Shown here: piece by piece, positions 25,157-35,000 of the stretch
How positions within the stretch are numbered: position 1 is the stretch's first letter
Layout of the letters: every line of letters starts with the position of its first letter
NCBI GenBank assembly: GCA_020845895.1
Contig: JADLEX010000057.1
Coordinates: forward strand, 1-64,000
From: Deltaproteobacteria bacterium
Lineage (GTDB): Bacteria > Lernaellota > Lernaellaia > JACKCT01
Direction of reading: 5' to 3'
Length of the DNA stretch: 64,000 nt
Translations under genes and position numbers: made by a program
The notes under the pieces: model-generated
The model's database searches: none
What the model saw: the letters and a program-made list of their open reading frames with translations, nothing else
What the model was told of the DNA's origin: nothing

Positions 25157-25846
25157 ATGGCCGCGATCATTCTCATCGATGCGTGGAATCTGATCCGCAC
25201 TACGCCGAGCCTTGCGAAAACGGAGGAGCGCGACGGAAACGCCGCCGCGCGGCGAAGACTGATCGAGCAGGTGCGCGAGGCGGCCGAGCGCGAGTCGCCG
25301 GATGTCGCGTGGGAACTGGTTTTCGACGGCGCTTCGGACCACGCCGGTTCGATCGAACGCGTCGGGCGCGTGACCGTCATCTGGTGCGCGCCGCGCAGCG
25401 CGGACGAGGTGATCGTCGAGCGCGCGAAGGACAGCGTCGCTCTCGGTCGGAAGACGCTGATCGTCTCGAACGACCGCGAGGTGCGCGCGGAAGGCGCGGA
25501 CGCGATGTGGACGGTCGATTTCCACGAGCACCTGTTGCAGCGGGAACCGATCTTTGAGTCCGTTCCGGCGGCCGGAAAGCCGCCGAAAAGCCGGACGCCC
25601 ACCGGCGGCGCGCTGGCCACGTTTCTCGTCGAACGCGGGCACCTGAAGCGAGCCGACCGAACGGCGAAACTCGAGGAGGATCTGAAGCACTGGATCGATT
25701 ACGTGAAAATCGGGGCGAACGCGCCGAACAAACTTGCGAAGCGGATCGAGATCCAGCTTCGTGGATCGCTGCAACTTCATCCCGACCCCGATCCCGAGAA
25801 AACCGTGTATCGATCGCTCAAGGAGTTTTTCGGGCGAATCGGATAG
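25157..25846 (+). CDS. NYN-domain (YacP/Rae1-like) ribonuclease
   Basis: The N-terminus IILIDAWNLIRTTPS matches the D-x-x-N-x-I start of YacP/DUF901 NYN domains, with further acidic sites in WELVFDGASDH, SADEVIVERAKDS and VSNDREVRAEG, the metal site of a PIN-like nuclease. In Bacillus the family member Rae1 cleaves mRNA on the ribosome. The C-terminal third (about 140-229) is an extra basic, helical region not needed for the fold. ATG 25157 follows GAGGGA. 229 residues. Confidence 0.85.
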   Translation: MAAIILIDAWNLIRTTPSLAKTEERDGNAAARRRLIEQVREAAERESPDVAWELVFDGASDHAGSIERVGRVTVIWCAPRSADEVIVERAKDSVALGRKTLIVSNDREVRAEGADAMWTVDFHEHLLQREPIFESVPAAGKPPKSRTPTGGALATFLVERGHLKRADRTAKLEEDLKHWIDYVKIGANAPNKLAKRIEIQLRGSLQLHPDPDPEKTVYRSLKEFFGRIG

Positions 25847-25871
25847 ACTTCCGTTCGCAGGAGGATCGAAC

Positions 25872-26384
25872 ATGGACGCCGACGACCTCGTTTTCGAAGC
25901 AGAGCTCTCCGCGTCCATCCGCGTAGTGACCATTCTCGTCTGGGCGGTTGTCATGGGCATGGGCGCCTGGCTCACCTGGCAGGGACTCACGCATGGGCCG
26001 CGAGGGATGATCGCCCTCGGAGTGCTCATCCCGGCAGTCCTCGCGGTCACGTGGGCGTTTCACCCCCGCGAGTATCGCATCACGCGCGAAGGAGTCGTGA
26101 TCGACCGCCCGATCGGGTCGGTGACGATCGCCTGCTCTCAGATCGCGGGCGTCTCGCCCGACTCAAGCCTCATGCGGTTTCCCACGATTCGCATCATGGG
26201 ATCGGGCGGCTTTCACGGCGTATATGGCCGATTCTGGCGAAAGGGCGTCGGCTCTTTCTCGTCTTACGTCACCAACCCCGCGACGACGGTGCGCATCGAC
26301 CGCCGCGCCGGCGTCCCCGTCGCCGTTTCGCCGGCAACCCCGGATGCGTTCATCGAGGCGCTGCGCGCGCGATGCACGCCGTGA
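25872..26384 (+). CDS. Membrane protein with PH-like domain
   Basis: A 170-residue protein with a short N-terminal cytoplasmic part, two hydrophobic segments (VVTILVWAVVMGMGAWLTW and MIALGVLIPAVLAVTWAF) and a C-terminal beta-rich part (YRITREGVVIDRPIGSVTI, NPATTVRIDRRAGVPVAVS, ending PDAFIEALRAR). This layout matches bacterial PH-domain (bPH2-like or DUF1648-type) proteins. The perfect AGGAGGA ribosome binding site fixes ATG 25872. Function unknown; directly downstream of the nuclease gene (gap 25 bases). Confidence 0.75.
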   Translation: MDADDLVFEAELSASIRVVTILVWAVVMGMGAWLTWQGLTHGPRGMIALGVLIPAVLAVTWAFHPREYRITREGVVIDRPIGSVTIACSQIAGVSPDSSLMRFPTIRIMGSGGFHGVYGRFWRKGVGSFSSYVTNPATTVRIDRRAGVPVAVSPATPDAFIEALRARCTP

Positions 26385-26452
26385 CGCGACGCGTCCAAGG
26401 GCATCCCGAAGCGCGGAAACGCGGCGAAATCCCATGGAAAACAGGGCGTCGG

Positions 26453-26469
26453 CCCTTGACTTTCAAGGG
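26453..26469. other. Short hairpin between the PH-like and TPR genes
   Basis: CCCTTGA (26453-26459) and TCAAGGG (26463-26469) form a perfect 7-bp stem with a 3-base loop. It lacks a following U-run, so intrinsic termination is doubtful; it may stabilise an mRNA end. The rest of 26385-26526 shows nothing. Confidence 0.35.
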
Positions 26470-26526
26470 TCCTCATGATGATGTGCCGCCTCACGTTTTC
26501 GCTCTCGCGCACGGGGATTCCCACAG

Positions 26527-27558
26527 GTGACCGCCGATCTGCAAAGCCAGATCGAACACTTCAATGCGCTCATCGCCGAGGGCGCCCCGGCTCACGTGTA
26601 TTCGAAGCTCGCCGAGGCGTATCGCCGCAGCGGACGGCACGAGGACGCGGCCCAGACCGCCCGCACCGGCCTCGAACGTCATCCCGGGTCCCTCGCGATC
26701 CAGGAAGCTCTGGGACTGACGCTGCTCGACATGGGTCAAGCTGAGCCGGCTGTGCGCGCGCTGGCCCCCGTCGTCGAAAAACTCCCCGACAACTCGGTCG
26801 CGTCGATCTCTCTCGCAATCGCGCTTTCGCGGATCGGTCGCGTCGACGACGCGATGTCCGTGCTGCGACGGCGACTCGACAAGGATCCGCTCGACCGACC
26901 GGCGATGAACCTGCTGCGTCGCCTGGAAACGAAGGGCGCTTCCGAATCCATCGAGGTCCCCGCCCCGCCCGTCGGCCCGGTCCTTGCCGCTGCCCCAAAA
27001 CCGGCTCAGTCCGTACCGGCGGCCACGGGCGCACCGCAGCCCACGGCGAGCGCACCGTCGCTCGCGCCGACGACACCGACGGACGAATCGGCCGCATCAA
27101 AGACACCGCCGCCCGGTCCCGCGCCGGAACCCGAGATCGAGTTGCCGATCCCCGATGCGCCGGTGCGACCCGAAATGGAGTTCGTCGTCCGTCCGCTCGC
27201 CGAGGTGTTCCGCGGGCTCGCGGCCGACGACACGGCCGTGGAAACCCCCGAAGGGCTCGATGGTTTTTTCGACGAAGCGCCGAGACCGCTCCAACCCATC
27301 CCGATCCTCGATCAGAATGAGACATCGACGACGTGGACCATGTCGGCGACCAACGGACATACGCAGATCGCGACCGAACCCCCGGCATCGCCGGTGCCGG
27401 AAGCCCGCGCAAGCGACACTCCCCTGGAGCCGCCGGCGAATGCCGCGTCCGCCGCCGTTCAGGTGGCCGTCAACGTCCCGGGCGACGAGACGGCCGTCGT
27501 GAAAAAGCGTGGATGGTGGTCCCGGTTCTGGCGATGGCTCTTTCGAAGGGGAACGTGA
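26527..27558 (+). CDS. TPR protein with Pro-rich linker and Trp/Arg-rich tail
   Basis: The N-terminal part (about 1-140) is TPR units (AHVYSKLAEAYRRSGRHEDA, LAIQEALGLTLLDMGQAEPA, ASISLAIALSRIGRVDDAMS). The middle (140-300) is Pro/Ala/Glu-rich and probably disordered. The last residues KKRGWWSRFWRWLFRRGT form a cationic, aromatic amphipathic helix that could bind membranes. 343 residues. Start GTG 26527; no better start nearby. It overlaps aroQ by one base (TGATG). A TPR scaffold at the membrane is the likely role; no partner is visible. Confidence 0.8.
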   Translation: MTADLQSQIEHFNALIAEGAPAHVYSKLAEAYRRSGRHEDAAQTARTGLERHPGSLAIQEALGLTLLDMGQAEPAVRALAPVVEKLPDNSVASISLAIALSRIGRVDDAMSVLRRRLDKDPLDRPAMNLLRRLETKGASESIEVPAPPVGPVLAAAPKPAQSVPAATGAPQPTASAPSLAPTTPTDESAASKTPPPGPAPEPEIELPIPDAPVRPEMEFVVRPLAEVFRGLAADDTAVETPEGLDGFFDEAPRPLQPIPILDQNETSTTWTMSATNGHTQIATEPPASPVPEARASDTPLEPPANAASAAVQVAVNVPGDETAVVKKRGWWSRFWRWLFRRGT

Positions 27559-28004
27559 TGGCCCGAGTGGACGTGATTCACGGACCGAACCTGAATCTGT
27601 TGGGGACGCGCGAACCGCACATCTACGGCTCGCGCACGCTCGACGAGATCAATCACGGGCTCGTCGCGCTCGGCGATCATCTCGGGCTCACCGTCCGCAC
27701 CGCGCAGAGCAACCACGAGGGCGAGATCATCGATCTGGTCCATCGCGCCGGGCGCGAGGCCGACGGACTCATCATCAATCCGGGCGGCTACACGCACACC
27801 TCCATCGCGCTTCGCGACGCCATCTCAGCAATCGGCATCGTGACGGTCGAGGTGCACCTGTCGAACATCCACGCCCGCGAGGAATTCCGGCGGCACTCGT
27901 ACATCGCCGGAGTCGTGCGCGGACGGGTCGAGGGACTCGGGGCCGAGGGTTATTCGCTCGCACTGCGCTGGCTCGCCGGCGTTCTGAACGCGGCCACCGC
28001 ATGA
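27558..28004 (+). CDS. aroQ: 3-dehydroquinate dehydratase, type II
   Basis: AroQ dehydrates 3-dehydroquinate in the shikimate pathway. Family motifs in order: IHGPNLNLLGTREPHIYG (with the catalytic Tyr), SNHEGEIIDLVHRA, GLIINPGGYTHTSIALRDA (His/Asn substrate contacts), VEVHLSNIHAREEFRRHSY. 148 residues is normal. The ATG 27558 follows AAGGGGAACGTG. The TGA overlaps the next ATG (ATGA), and the aroQ-pepQ pairing is frequent in Gram-positives and some proteobacteria. Confidence 0.97.
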   Translation: MARVDVIHGPNLNLLGTREPHIYGSRTLDEINHGLVALGDHLGLTVRTAQSNHEGEIIDLVHRAGREADGLIINPGGYTHTSIALRDAISAIGIVTVEVHLSNIHAREEFRRHSYIAGVVRGRVEGLGAEGYSLALRWLAGVLNAATA

Positions 28005-29098
28005 CGACGCGCGTCGCGAATGCCCGGCGAATCCTGGATGATCAGGCGCTCGATGCCCTGGTCGTCTGGAACATGGTGAACGTGCGCTATCTGTCGGGGT
28101 TCACGGGCACTGAAGGCGCGCTCGTCATCACGCGTGATCGCGCGCAGTTCCTGACCGACTCGCGGTACGCGACGCAGATTCGCGACGAGGCGCCGGCGTT
28201 CGAACATCGGATAGCCCCGGCAAAAATCGCCAACATCGCGGCGGCTCTCACCGACATCAAGGCCGAACACGTCGGATACGAGGACGAAATCCTGCCGGTC
28301 GCGCGCGCGGTCGCGCTGCGCGACTCAACGCCGGGAGTCGAGTGGATCGGATTGGGGACACGTCTCGACGCCCTGCGTCTGCGCAAGGACCCGGCCGAGA
28401 TCGGCCTGATGCGCCGCGCGGCGCGGATCGCGGAAACCGGTCTCGACCGGGCGCTCGGGATGCTGCGGCCCGGTGTGACCGAGCGGCAGGTGGCGCTGGC
28501 GTTGGAATTCGCGATGCGCGAGGCCGGCGCGAGCGGCACGAGCTTCGACACGATCGTGGCGTCGGGTCCGCGCGGCGCGCTTCCGCACGGCGTCGCATCG
28601 GATCGCACCATCGGCGCGGGCGAGATGGTGACCATCGACTTCGGGTGCGTGGCCAACGGGTACTGTTCGGATCAGACCGTCACCATCGGCGTCGGACACG
28701 TGAACGGAGAGATGCGCCGGGTGTATGATATTGTCCTTGAAGCGCAGCATCGCGCCATCGACGCATTGCGTCCCGGCGTTTCGCTGCGCGAGGTGGACGC
28801 CCTCGCGCGCGGCGTGATCGCCGACGCGGGGTTCGACGAATTCTTCGGACACGGCCTGGGACACGGCGTGGGCATGGAGATTCATGAAAGTCCGCGAGTG
28901 TCCGGTTCGTCGGAATACACCGCGGAGGAGGGGCACGTCGTCACGATCGAGCCGGGGATCTATATTCCGGGTCGGTTCGGCGTGCGAATCGAGGATACGT
29001 TGGTGGTGACGCAGTCCGGTTGCGATCGCATCACCTCGATCGACAAGTCCTGGCGGGCGGTCGACGGGGTTACGGATGTTGTTGGGGGGCGGTCTTGA
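28001..29098 (+). CDS. M24 aminopeptidase (Xaa-Pro type)
   Basis: A creatinase-fold metallopeptidase that removes N-terminal residues before proline or splits X-Pro dipeptides. The N-terminal creatinase domain is MTTRVANARRILDDQALDAL onwards; the catalytic domain has metal ligands in VTIDFGC (Asp), YCSDQTVT (Asp), FGHGLGHGVG (His), TIEPGIYI (Glu) and VRIEDTLVV (Glu). All five are present. 365 residues. ATG 28001 overlaps the aroQ stop. Its TGA overlaps the TTG start of the giant TPR gene. Confidence 0.93.
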   Translation: MTTRVANARRILDDQALDALVVWNMVNVRYLSGFTGTEGALVITRDRAQFLTDSRYATQIRDEAPAFEHRIAPAKIANIAAALTDIKAEHVGYEDEILPVARAVALRDSTPGVEWIGLGTRLDALRLRKDPAEIGLMRRAARIAETGLDRALGMLRPGVTERQVALALEFAMREAGASGTSFDTIVASGPRGALPHGVASDRTIGAGEMVTIDFGCVANGYCSDQTVTIGVGHVNGEMRRVYDIVLEAQHRAIDALRPGVSLREVDALARGVIADAGFDEFFGHGLGHGVGMEIHESPRVSGSSEYTAEEGHVVTIEPGIYIPGRFGVRIEDTLVVTQSGCDRITSIDKSWRAVDGVTDVVGGRS

Positions 29099-32000
29099 GC
29101 AAAGGCAAGAACAAGGGTTCCTTCCTGTCGAAAATCCGGCAGAAGCCCAAGGAGAAAATCGATCCTGAACTCCAGGCCCTGCTCGAATCCGTGCAGGACG
29201 ACCCGGAGGACATGCGCGCTCGGCTGAAGCTCGCCGACGGCTACCTCAAGCGCGAGGACAAACTGCGCGCCCTCGACCAGTACCTCACGGTCGCCGAGAC
29301 GTACGCCCAGAAGGGCTTTTATCCCAAGGCCGTCGCCGTCTACAAACAGGCCCTCGCGATCGATCCCGACATGATCGAGGTCTATCTCAAGCTCGCGGGT
29401 CAGTACGAAAAATTGGGGCTCATGGGCGAGGTCGTCGCCCAGTACACCAAGGCCGCCGCGATTCACGAAAAGGCGGGCCGGAAAAAAGAGGCGATCGACA
29501 TCTTCCGCTCGCTGATCGACATGTCGCCCGACAACGCGGTCGGCCGCCTCAAGCTCGGCCAGCGCTATCTGAAGGAAGGTTTTGCCAACGAGGCGATCGC
29601 GGAATTTCTCAAAGCCGCCCGCGTCTTCGAGAAGCAGGGCGAGACGGGCGACGTCCGCCGCCTCTACGAAAGCCTGCTCGAAAAGGGTATCGAGGACATG
29701 CGCGTCGTGCATCCGCTGCTCGAGATCTACCGGGCGGCGGACGAGCACGAACTGATCCTCCAGCGGCTGTCCGCGCTCAAGACCGACGTCGCCGGATCGG
29801 CGAGCGTGCTGGAAATTCTCGCAGGGTCGAGCGCGGCGCTCGGCCGCAAGGCATCGGCGATCGCGGCGTACCAGCAGCTCATCGCGCTCTACGAACAGGC
29901 GCGCCGTCCGGACAAGGTCCACGATATCTGTATCGAGATTCTGCGGGTCGACGAGACGCACGTCGCCGCGCTCGCCAATGTCGCCGCGTGGCGCGAAAAA
30001 ATCGCCGAGCAGGAGCGTGAACGCGCCCGCCGCGCCGAGGAAGAAAAGGCCCGCCGGGCCGAGGCCGAGCAGGAGGCGGAAGTCGATATCGAACTCGAGG
30101 GCGAGGAAGACCTCGATCTCGACCTCGCGGACCGCGAAGAAGCAGCTCGGATCGCCGCCGAGGGTCTGGACGTGGACGAGGCGCGCGTCGATCGCAGCGT
30201 GCCCGATGCCGTCGAAGAGGACGTGTGGGAAGTCGCCGAGGGCGAGTCGCCGCCCACCGAGGCCGTGGACGTATTCGAAGACTCCAAGGCGCACGAGGCC
30301 GAAGACCACATCCCGATGATGGATGTGGTCGAACACGGATACGTGGCCGAGGAAAAGGACGCGCACCGCGTCGATCGCGCCGAGCCCGAAGACCACGAGG
30401 TCGAATTCGAAGATCACGCCGAGCCGGTCGCAGCGAAATCCGATGAAGACCTGGACCTGTTTGCTCCCGAGGTTGGCGAGGCCCAAGACGCCGAGGTCGA
30501 TCTGTTCTCCGAAGGCGCCGAGGCCGGGACGGACGACGTCGACCTGTTCGCGGCGGCCGAGCCAGAAGCGGCCGAAGCGGCCCGCGTGGACGTCACACCC
30601 AAGACCGAGCCGGAACCCGAGCCGGAACCCGAGCCCGAGCCCGAAATTCCGGTCGTCGATTGGGATTCGCTTTCGCCCGAGGGCGCGCGCGATCAACTCC
30701 ATCTCGCGCGCATGGCCTGCGAAGATATCGGAAAACTCGAGCGCTTCGACACCTATCTCGATGACCTCGCGGTCGAGCACCCCGAGGACCTCGTCGTGCT
30801 CCAGGCGCAGCACGACCGCGCGCTCGAAACGGGCGACGACGACGCGCGATTGGCGCATCTGTATGACCTCGTCGCCGCAGCGCGAAAGTCCGATTCTGAG
30901 GACTTTGACCGCTGGCTCGAAGTGTTGGTCGAAGCCGCACCCGACGATCTCGATGCCGCCGGTCAGCTCGCCGACCGCCTGCACGCGACGAATCCCGACC
31001 GCGCCATCGTGATGCACACGTCGCTCGCGCGACGCGCCGCTGAACGTGGTGACACCGGCGAGGCGGAACATCGCCTCGGACGCGTACTCGACATCCATCC
31101 CGAAAATCCGGGGGCGCTGGGCGACCTGCTCGATCTGCACCGGCGCACCGGCGACGAAAACAAGACCTTCGCGACGTTGATGCGCCTCGCGCCCGTCGTG
31201 GAGAATTCCGGCGATGGCGCCCGCGCCCGCGCGTTGCTCGACGAAGCCCTGCGCCTGCGTCCGGAGTCGGACGAGGCGGCCGACGCGCTGCTGGGTTTGT
31301 ACGATCGCGGGAAAGACGTCGGCGGAGCCACGGCGCTCCTGTGGAAACTCGGCCGCGACGCCGAAGACGCCAACCGCACCGACGAAGCCGAACGGCATTT
31401 CGATGCGCTGCTCACCCGCGACCCCGATCACGCCAAGGCGCGCGAGCACCTCAAGGATCTCTACATCCTGACCGATCGGCCCGCCGAGGCAATCGCGCAG
31501 TTGATTTCGCTCGCGAACGTCGCCGCCGAAGCGCGGCGATATCGCGACGCCGAGTCCGCGTTGCGCGAGGCGCTCGGCCTCGACCCGGCCTCCGACTCGG
31601 TGCGTCTCGCGCTCGCCGACCTGCTGGAGCGCGCCGATCGCCCGGTCGATGCGGCCAACGAACTGGCCGCTCTGGCCGACGCGTGGACCGCGAGCCATCC
31701 CGAAAAGGCGTCCGAAGCTTACGAGCGGGCGCTCGCGCTGGCGCCCTCGTCCGCCGCGCTCATCCGCCGGCACGCCGAGTTCCTGCGCAAGACCGGCAAG
31801 GGCGAGCAGGCCCTCGCGCGGCTGTACCAACTCGCCGATCTCGCCTCGCGTCAGGGGCGAACGGAAGAAGCCGAGTCCGCGTACCAAGAGATCCTGGTGC
31901 TGGATTCCGCCGCGGATCGCGCCCACTTGGCGCTCAAGGATCTGTACGTCACGACCGGACGCACCGATCAGGCCGTCGCCCAGCTCCTCGCCCTCGCCGA

Positions 32001-35000
32001 GTCCACCCGCAAGAGCGGCGACGACTCGACCTCCCTGGCTTACCTCGGCGAAATCGTCGGTCTCGCGCCCGAAAACCTCGCGGCGCACCGGGCGATCCTC
32101 GAACTGCATGAAGCGAGCGGCAACGTGGACGCGGCGGTGGGCGAGATGATCGCCATCGCGCGGATCCAGGCGGCCGCCGGAAACACCGCCGACGCCGCGA
32201 CGGCCCTGCGCAAGGTCCTGAAGCTCCGTCCCGAGGACACCGAGGCGTTCGAGCGCCTCAAGTCGATCTACATCGAATCGGGCGACGAAAAACGCGCGCT
32301 CGAATTGCTGCTCGGACGCGCCGAGCGCATGGAAAAGGCCGGCCGACTCGAAAACGCCCTCGCCGCGATCGACGAGGTGCTCGTTCTCGTTCCCGGACGC
32401 ATCGACGCCCTCGAGGCGCGCAAGGCGTTGCTCCTCGCCCTCGGCAACACCGACGGCGCGGTGTCGACGCTGCGTCTGATGGCGGCCGTGCACCGCGGCG
32501 CGGATCGGTCGGCCGATGCCGAAAACACACTGCGCGAGATCGTGCGTCTGGCCCCCTCGGACATGGCCGCGCGCGAGGAACTCGCCGAACTCTATCTCGC
32601 CTCGAATCGCGCCGAGCGAGCCGTCGCTCCCTACGAAGAACTCATTGACCTCGCCGAAGCGTCGGGCGACGTGGACGCGATCGAGCGCTATGCCCGGGCC
32701 GTTTTGCAAATCGCGCCCGATCGCACGCGGGCTCTCGAGGCACTGGCCGAACTCTACGAGCATCAGGAGCGGGGCTCGGACGCCGCGAAGATCTTTGAGA
32801 CCCTCGCGGATCTCGCCGTCGCCGGAAACGATGTCACCGCCGCGCGCGATTGGCTCGGACGGGCGTCGATGCTGCTTCCCGATGATCCGGGACCGCTCAC
32901 TCACCTGCTCGAAATCGCCCGATCTCAGGGCGACGCGGCGGTCCAGGTGCGCGCGCACATCGATCTCGCCACGCTCTTTTCACGTCTCGGTCAAAACGAC
33001 CACGCCGAAACGCAGCTCAACTTCGCGCTTTCGGTCGAACCCGGCGCGGATGCCGCGCTCGACGCCCTCGTCGCCCTCTACCGGGCGACCGACCGCGACG
33101 CGCTCACTATTCCGCACCTTGTCGCACTGGCCGAGATCGAGATCGAACGTCAGAACACATTCGCCGCCGAGGAGCGCCTGAATGCGGTTCTCGAGATCGA
33201 CGACGGCCACGCGGGCGCGCTCGAATTGCTGTCGGACCTGCACCTGCGTTCGGGCGATACCGACCGGGCCGTGCGCGAACTCTTCCGCCTCGTCGCCGCC
33301 GCGCAGACGCGCGGGGACATCGAGAGCGCCTTGGCGACGCTGGCGCGCGTCGAATCCGCCGACCCGACAAACATCGAGGCGATCCGCCGTCGCGCCGATC
33401 TGCTCGAAGAGGCGGGACGCCCCGACGAGGCCGTCGACGAGCTCACTCGCCTCGCAAACGCGCTGCGTCGCGCGGGCGATACCGACGAAGCGGGGAAGAC
33501 CCTGCGACGAATCCTCGCGGCCGACCCGCGCCACGAGGCGGCGCACGTCGAGCTCGTCTCGCTGTGCCGCGAATCGGGCGACACCGACGGGGCGATCGAC
33601 GAACTCTTCCGCCGCGCCGATATCCTCACCGCCGACGGCGAAACCGCCGCCGCGGCCGCGGCGCTCGGCGAAATTCTGGAAACGGCGCCCGGCAACGATC
33701 GCGCCCTGTGGGATCTGGCGGATCTGCACGAACTCACCGGCGAAATCCCCGAAGCGATCGACCGGCTCATGTCGCTCGCCCGTTACGCCCACGACGCGGG
33801 TCGTCCCGAACGCCGCGAGGAAGCGCTGCGCCGCGTGATCGCCCTCGATCCGGTGCACGGCGAAGCACAAATCCAGCTCCGCGCCCATTACGCCGAATCG
33901 GGCCGAACCGAGCAGGCGATCGAATTCGCTTACGATTATGCCGCGCGGCTGATTGCCGGCAGGCAGAGCGACCGTGCCGAGGCCGTCTATCGCGACATCC
34001 TGCGTCTCGACGCGACCTCCGACCGCGCGGCCGAGCAGCTCGTGGATCTCGCGATCGGCCGAGGCGACACCGCTCGTGCCATCGAAGTCCTGCGGGGACG
34101 GGCCGACGCCGCCGAAGCAGCGGGCGACACCGACCGGCTCGTGTCCGTTCTGCGCCGGTGCGTCGCGATCGACGCCTACAATCCCGATGAATGGGACCGG
34201 CTCAAGGACGTTTATGTCGCAGCAGGTCGCCGCGCCGAGGCGATCGAAACGATCTTCGAATCGCTCGAAACCCTCTCCGAAGCGATGTCCCCGGACGAGA
34301 TCGAGGGCCGCCTCCTCGAAGTGCTCGCGCTCGACGACGGAAACACGCGCGCGCTGCGCCGGCTCGGCGATCACTATCGACGCCAGGGCGCTGCCGATCG
34401 CGCCGCCGACGCGCTCATGCGCCTGGGCGAAAGCTGCGCCGAAGCCGGCGAATCCGCGGCGGCCCGCGCCGCATTCGCCGAGGTCGCGATGATCGATCCC
34501 AACCATGCCCCGGCGCTGGTCCGGCTCGCCGATCTCGCGCTCGCCGCGGGCGATGGCGACGAGGCCGCGAGCGCATACCTGCGGGCCGCAGGAACGCTCG
34601 TTGGGCAAGGCGATCACGACGGCGCAATCCGCGCGGCGAACGCCCTGCTCGAAATGGGCCGTCACGAGGAACGCGCGCTCGCCATCGCGCGCGACGCGTA
34701 CTCGGCGAAGGGCGACGCCGTCGCCGTGGCGGAGATCGAGCGTCGTCTCGCCGACCTCGCCGAATCGACCGGCGATCTTTACGCCGCGGAAGGCGCGCTG
34801 CGCGCCATCGCCCAGAGGGACGTGGAAGACTTCACGATTCGCGGCCGACTCGCCGACGTGCTGGCCCGCGAGGGCAAGACCACCGAGGCACTCGCCGAAC
34901 TCTACGCCGTCGCCGATCTCGCGGCGAAGGCGGGGGACGTCGCCACGCAGGCATCGGCGCTCACGCGCGCGGTCGAGATCGATCCCGACAACGCGAAGGC

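Noticed and set aside
26451-26472. Intrinsic terminator after the PH-like gene
   Set aside because: A 7-bp stem is present, but no U-run follows; kept only as a hairpin.
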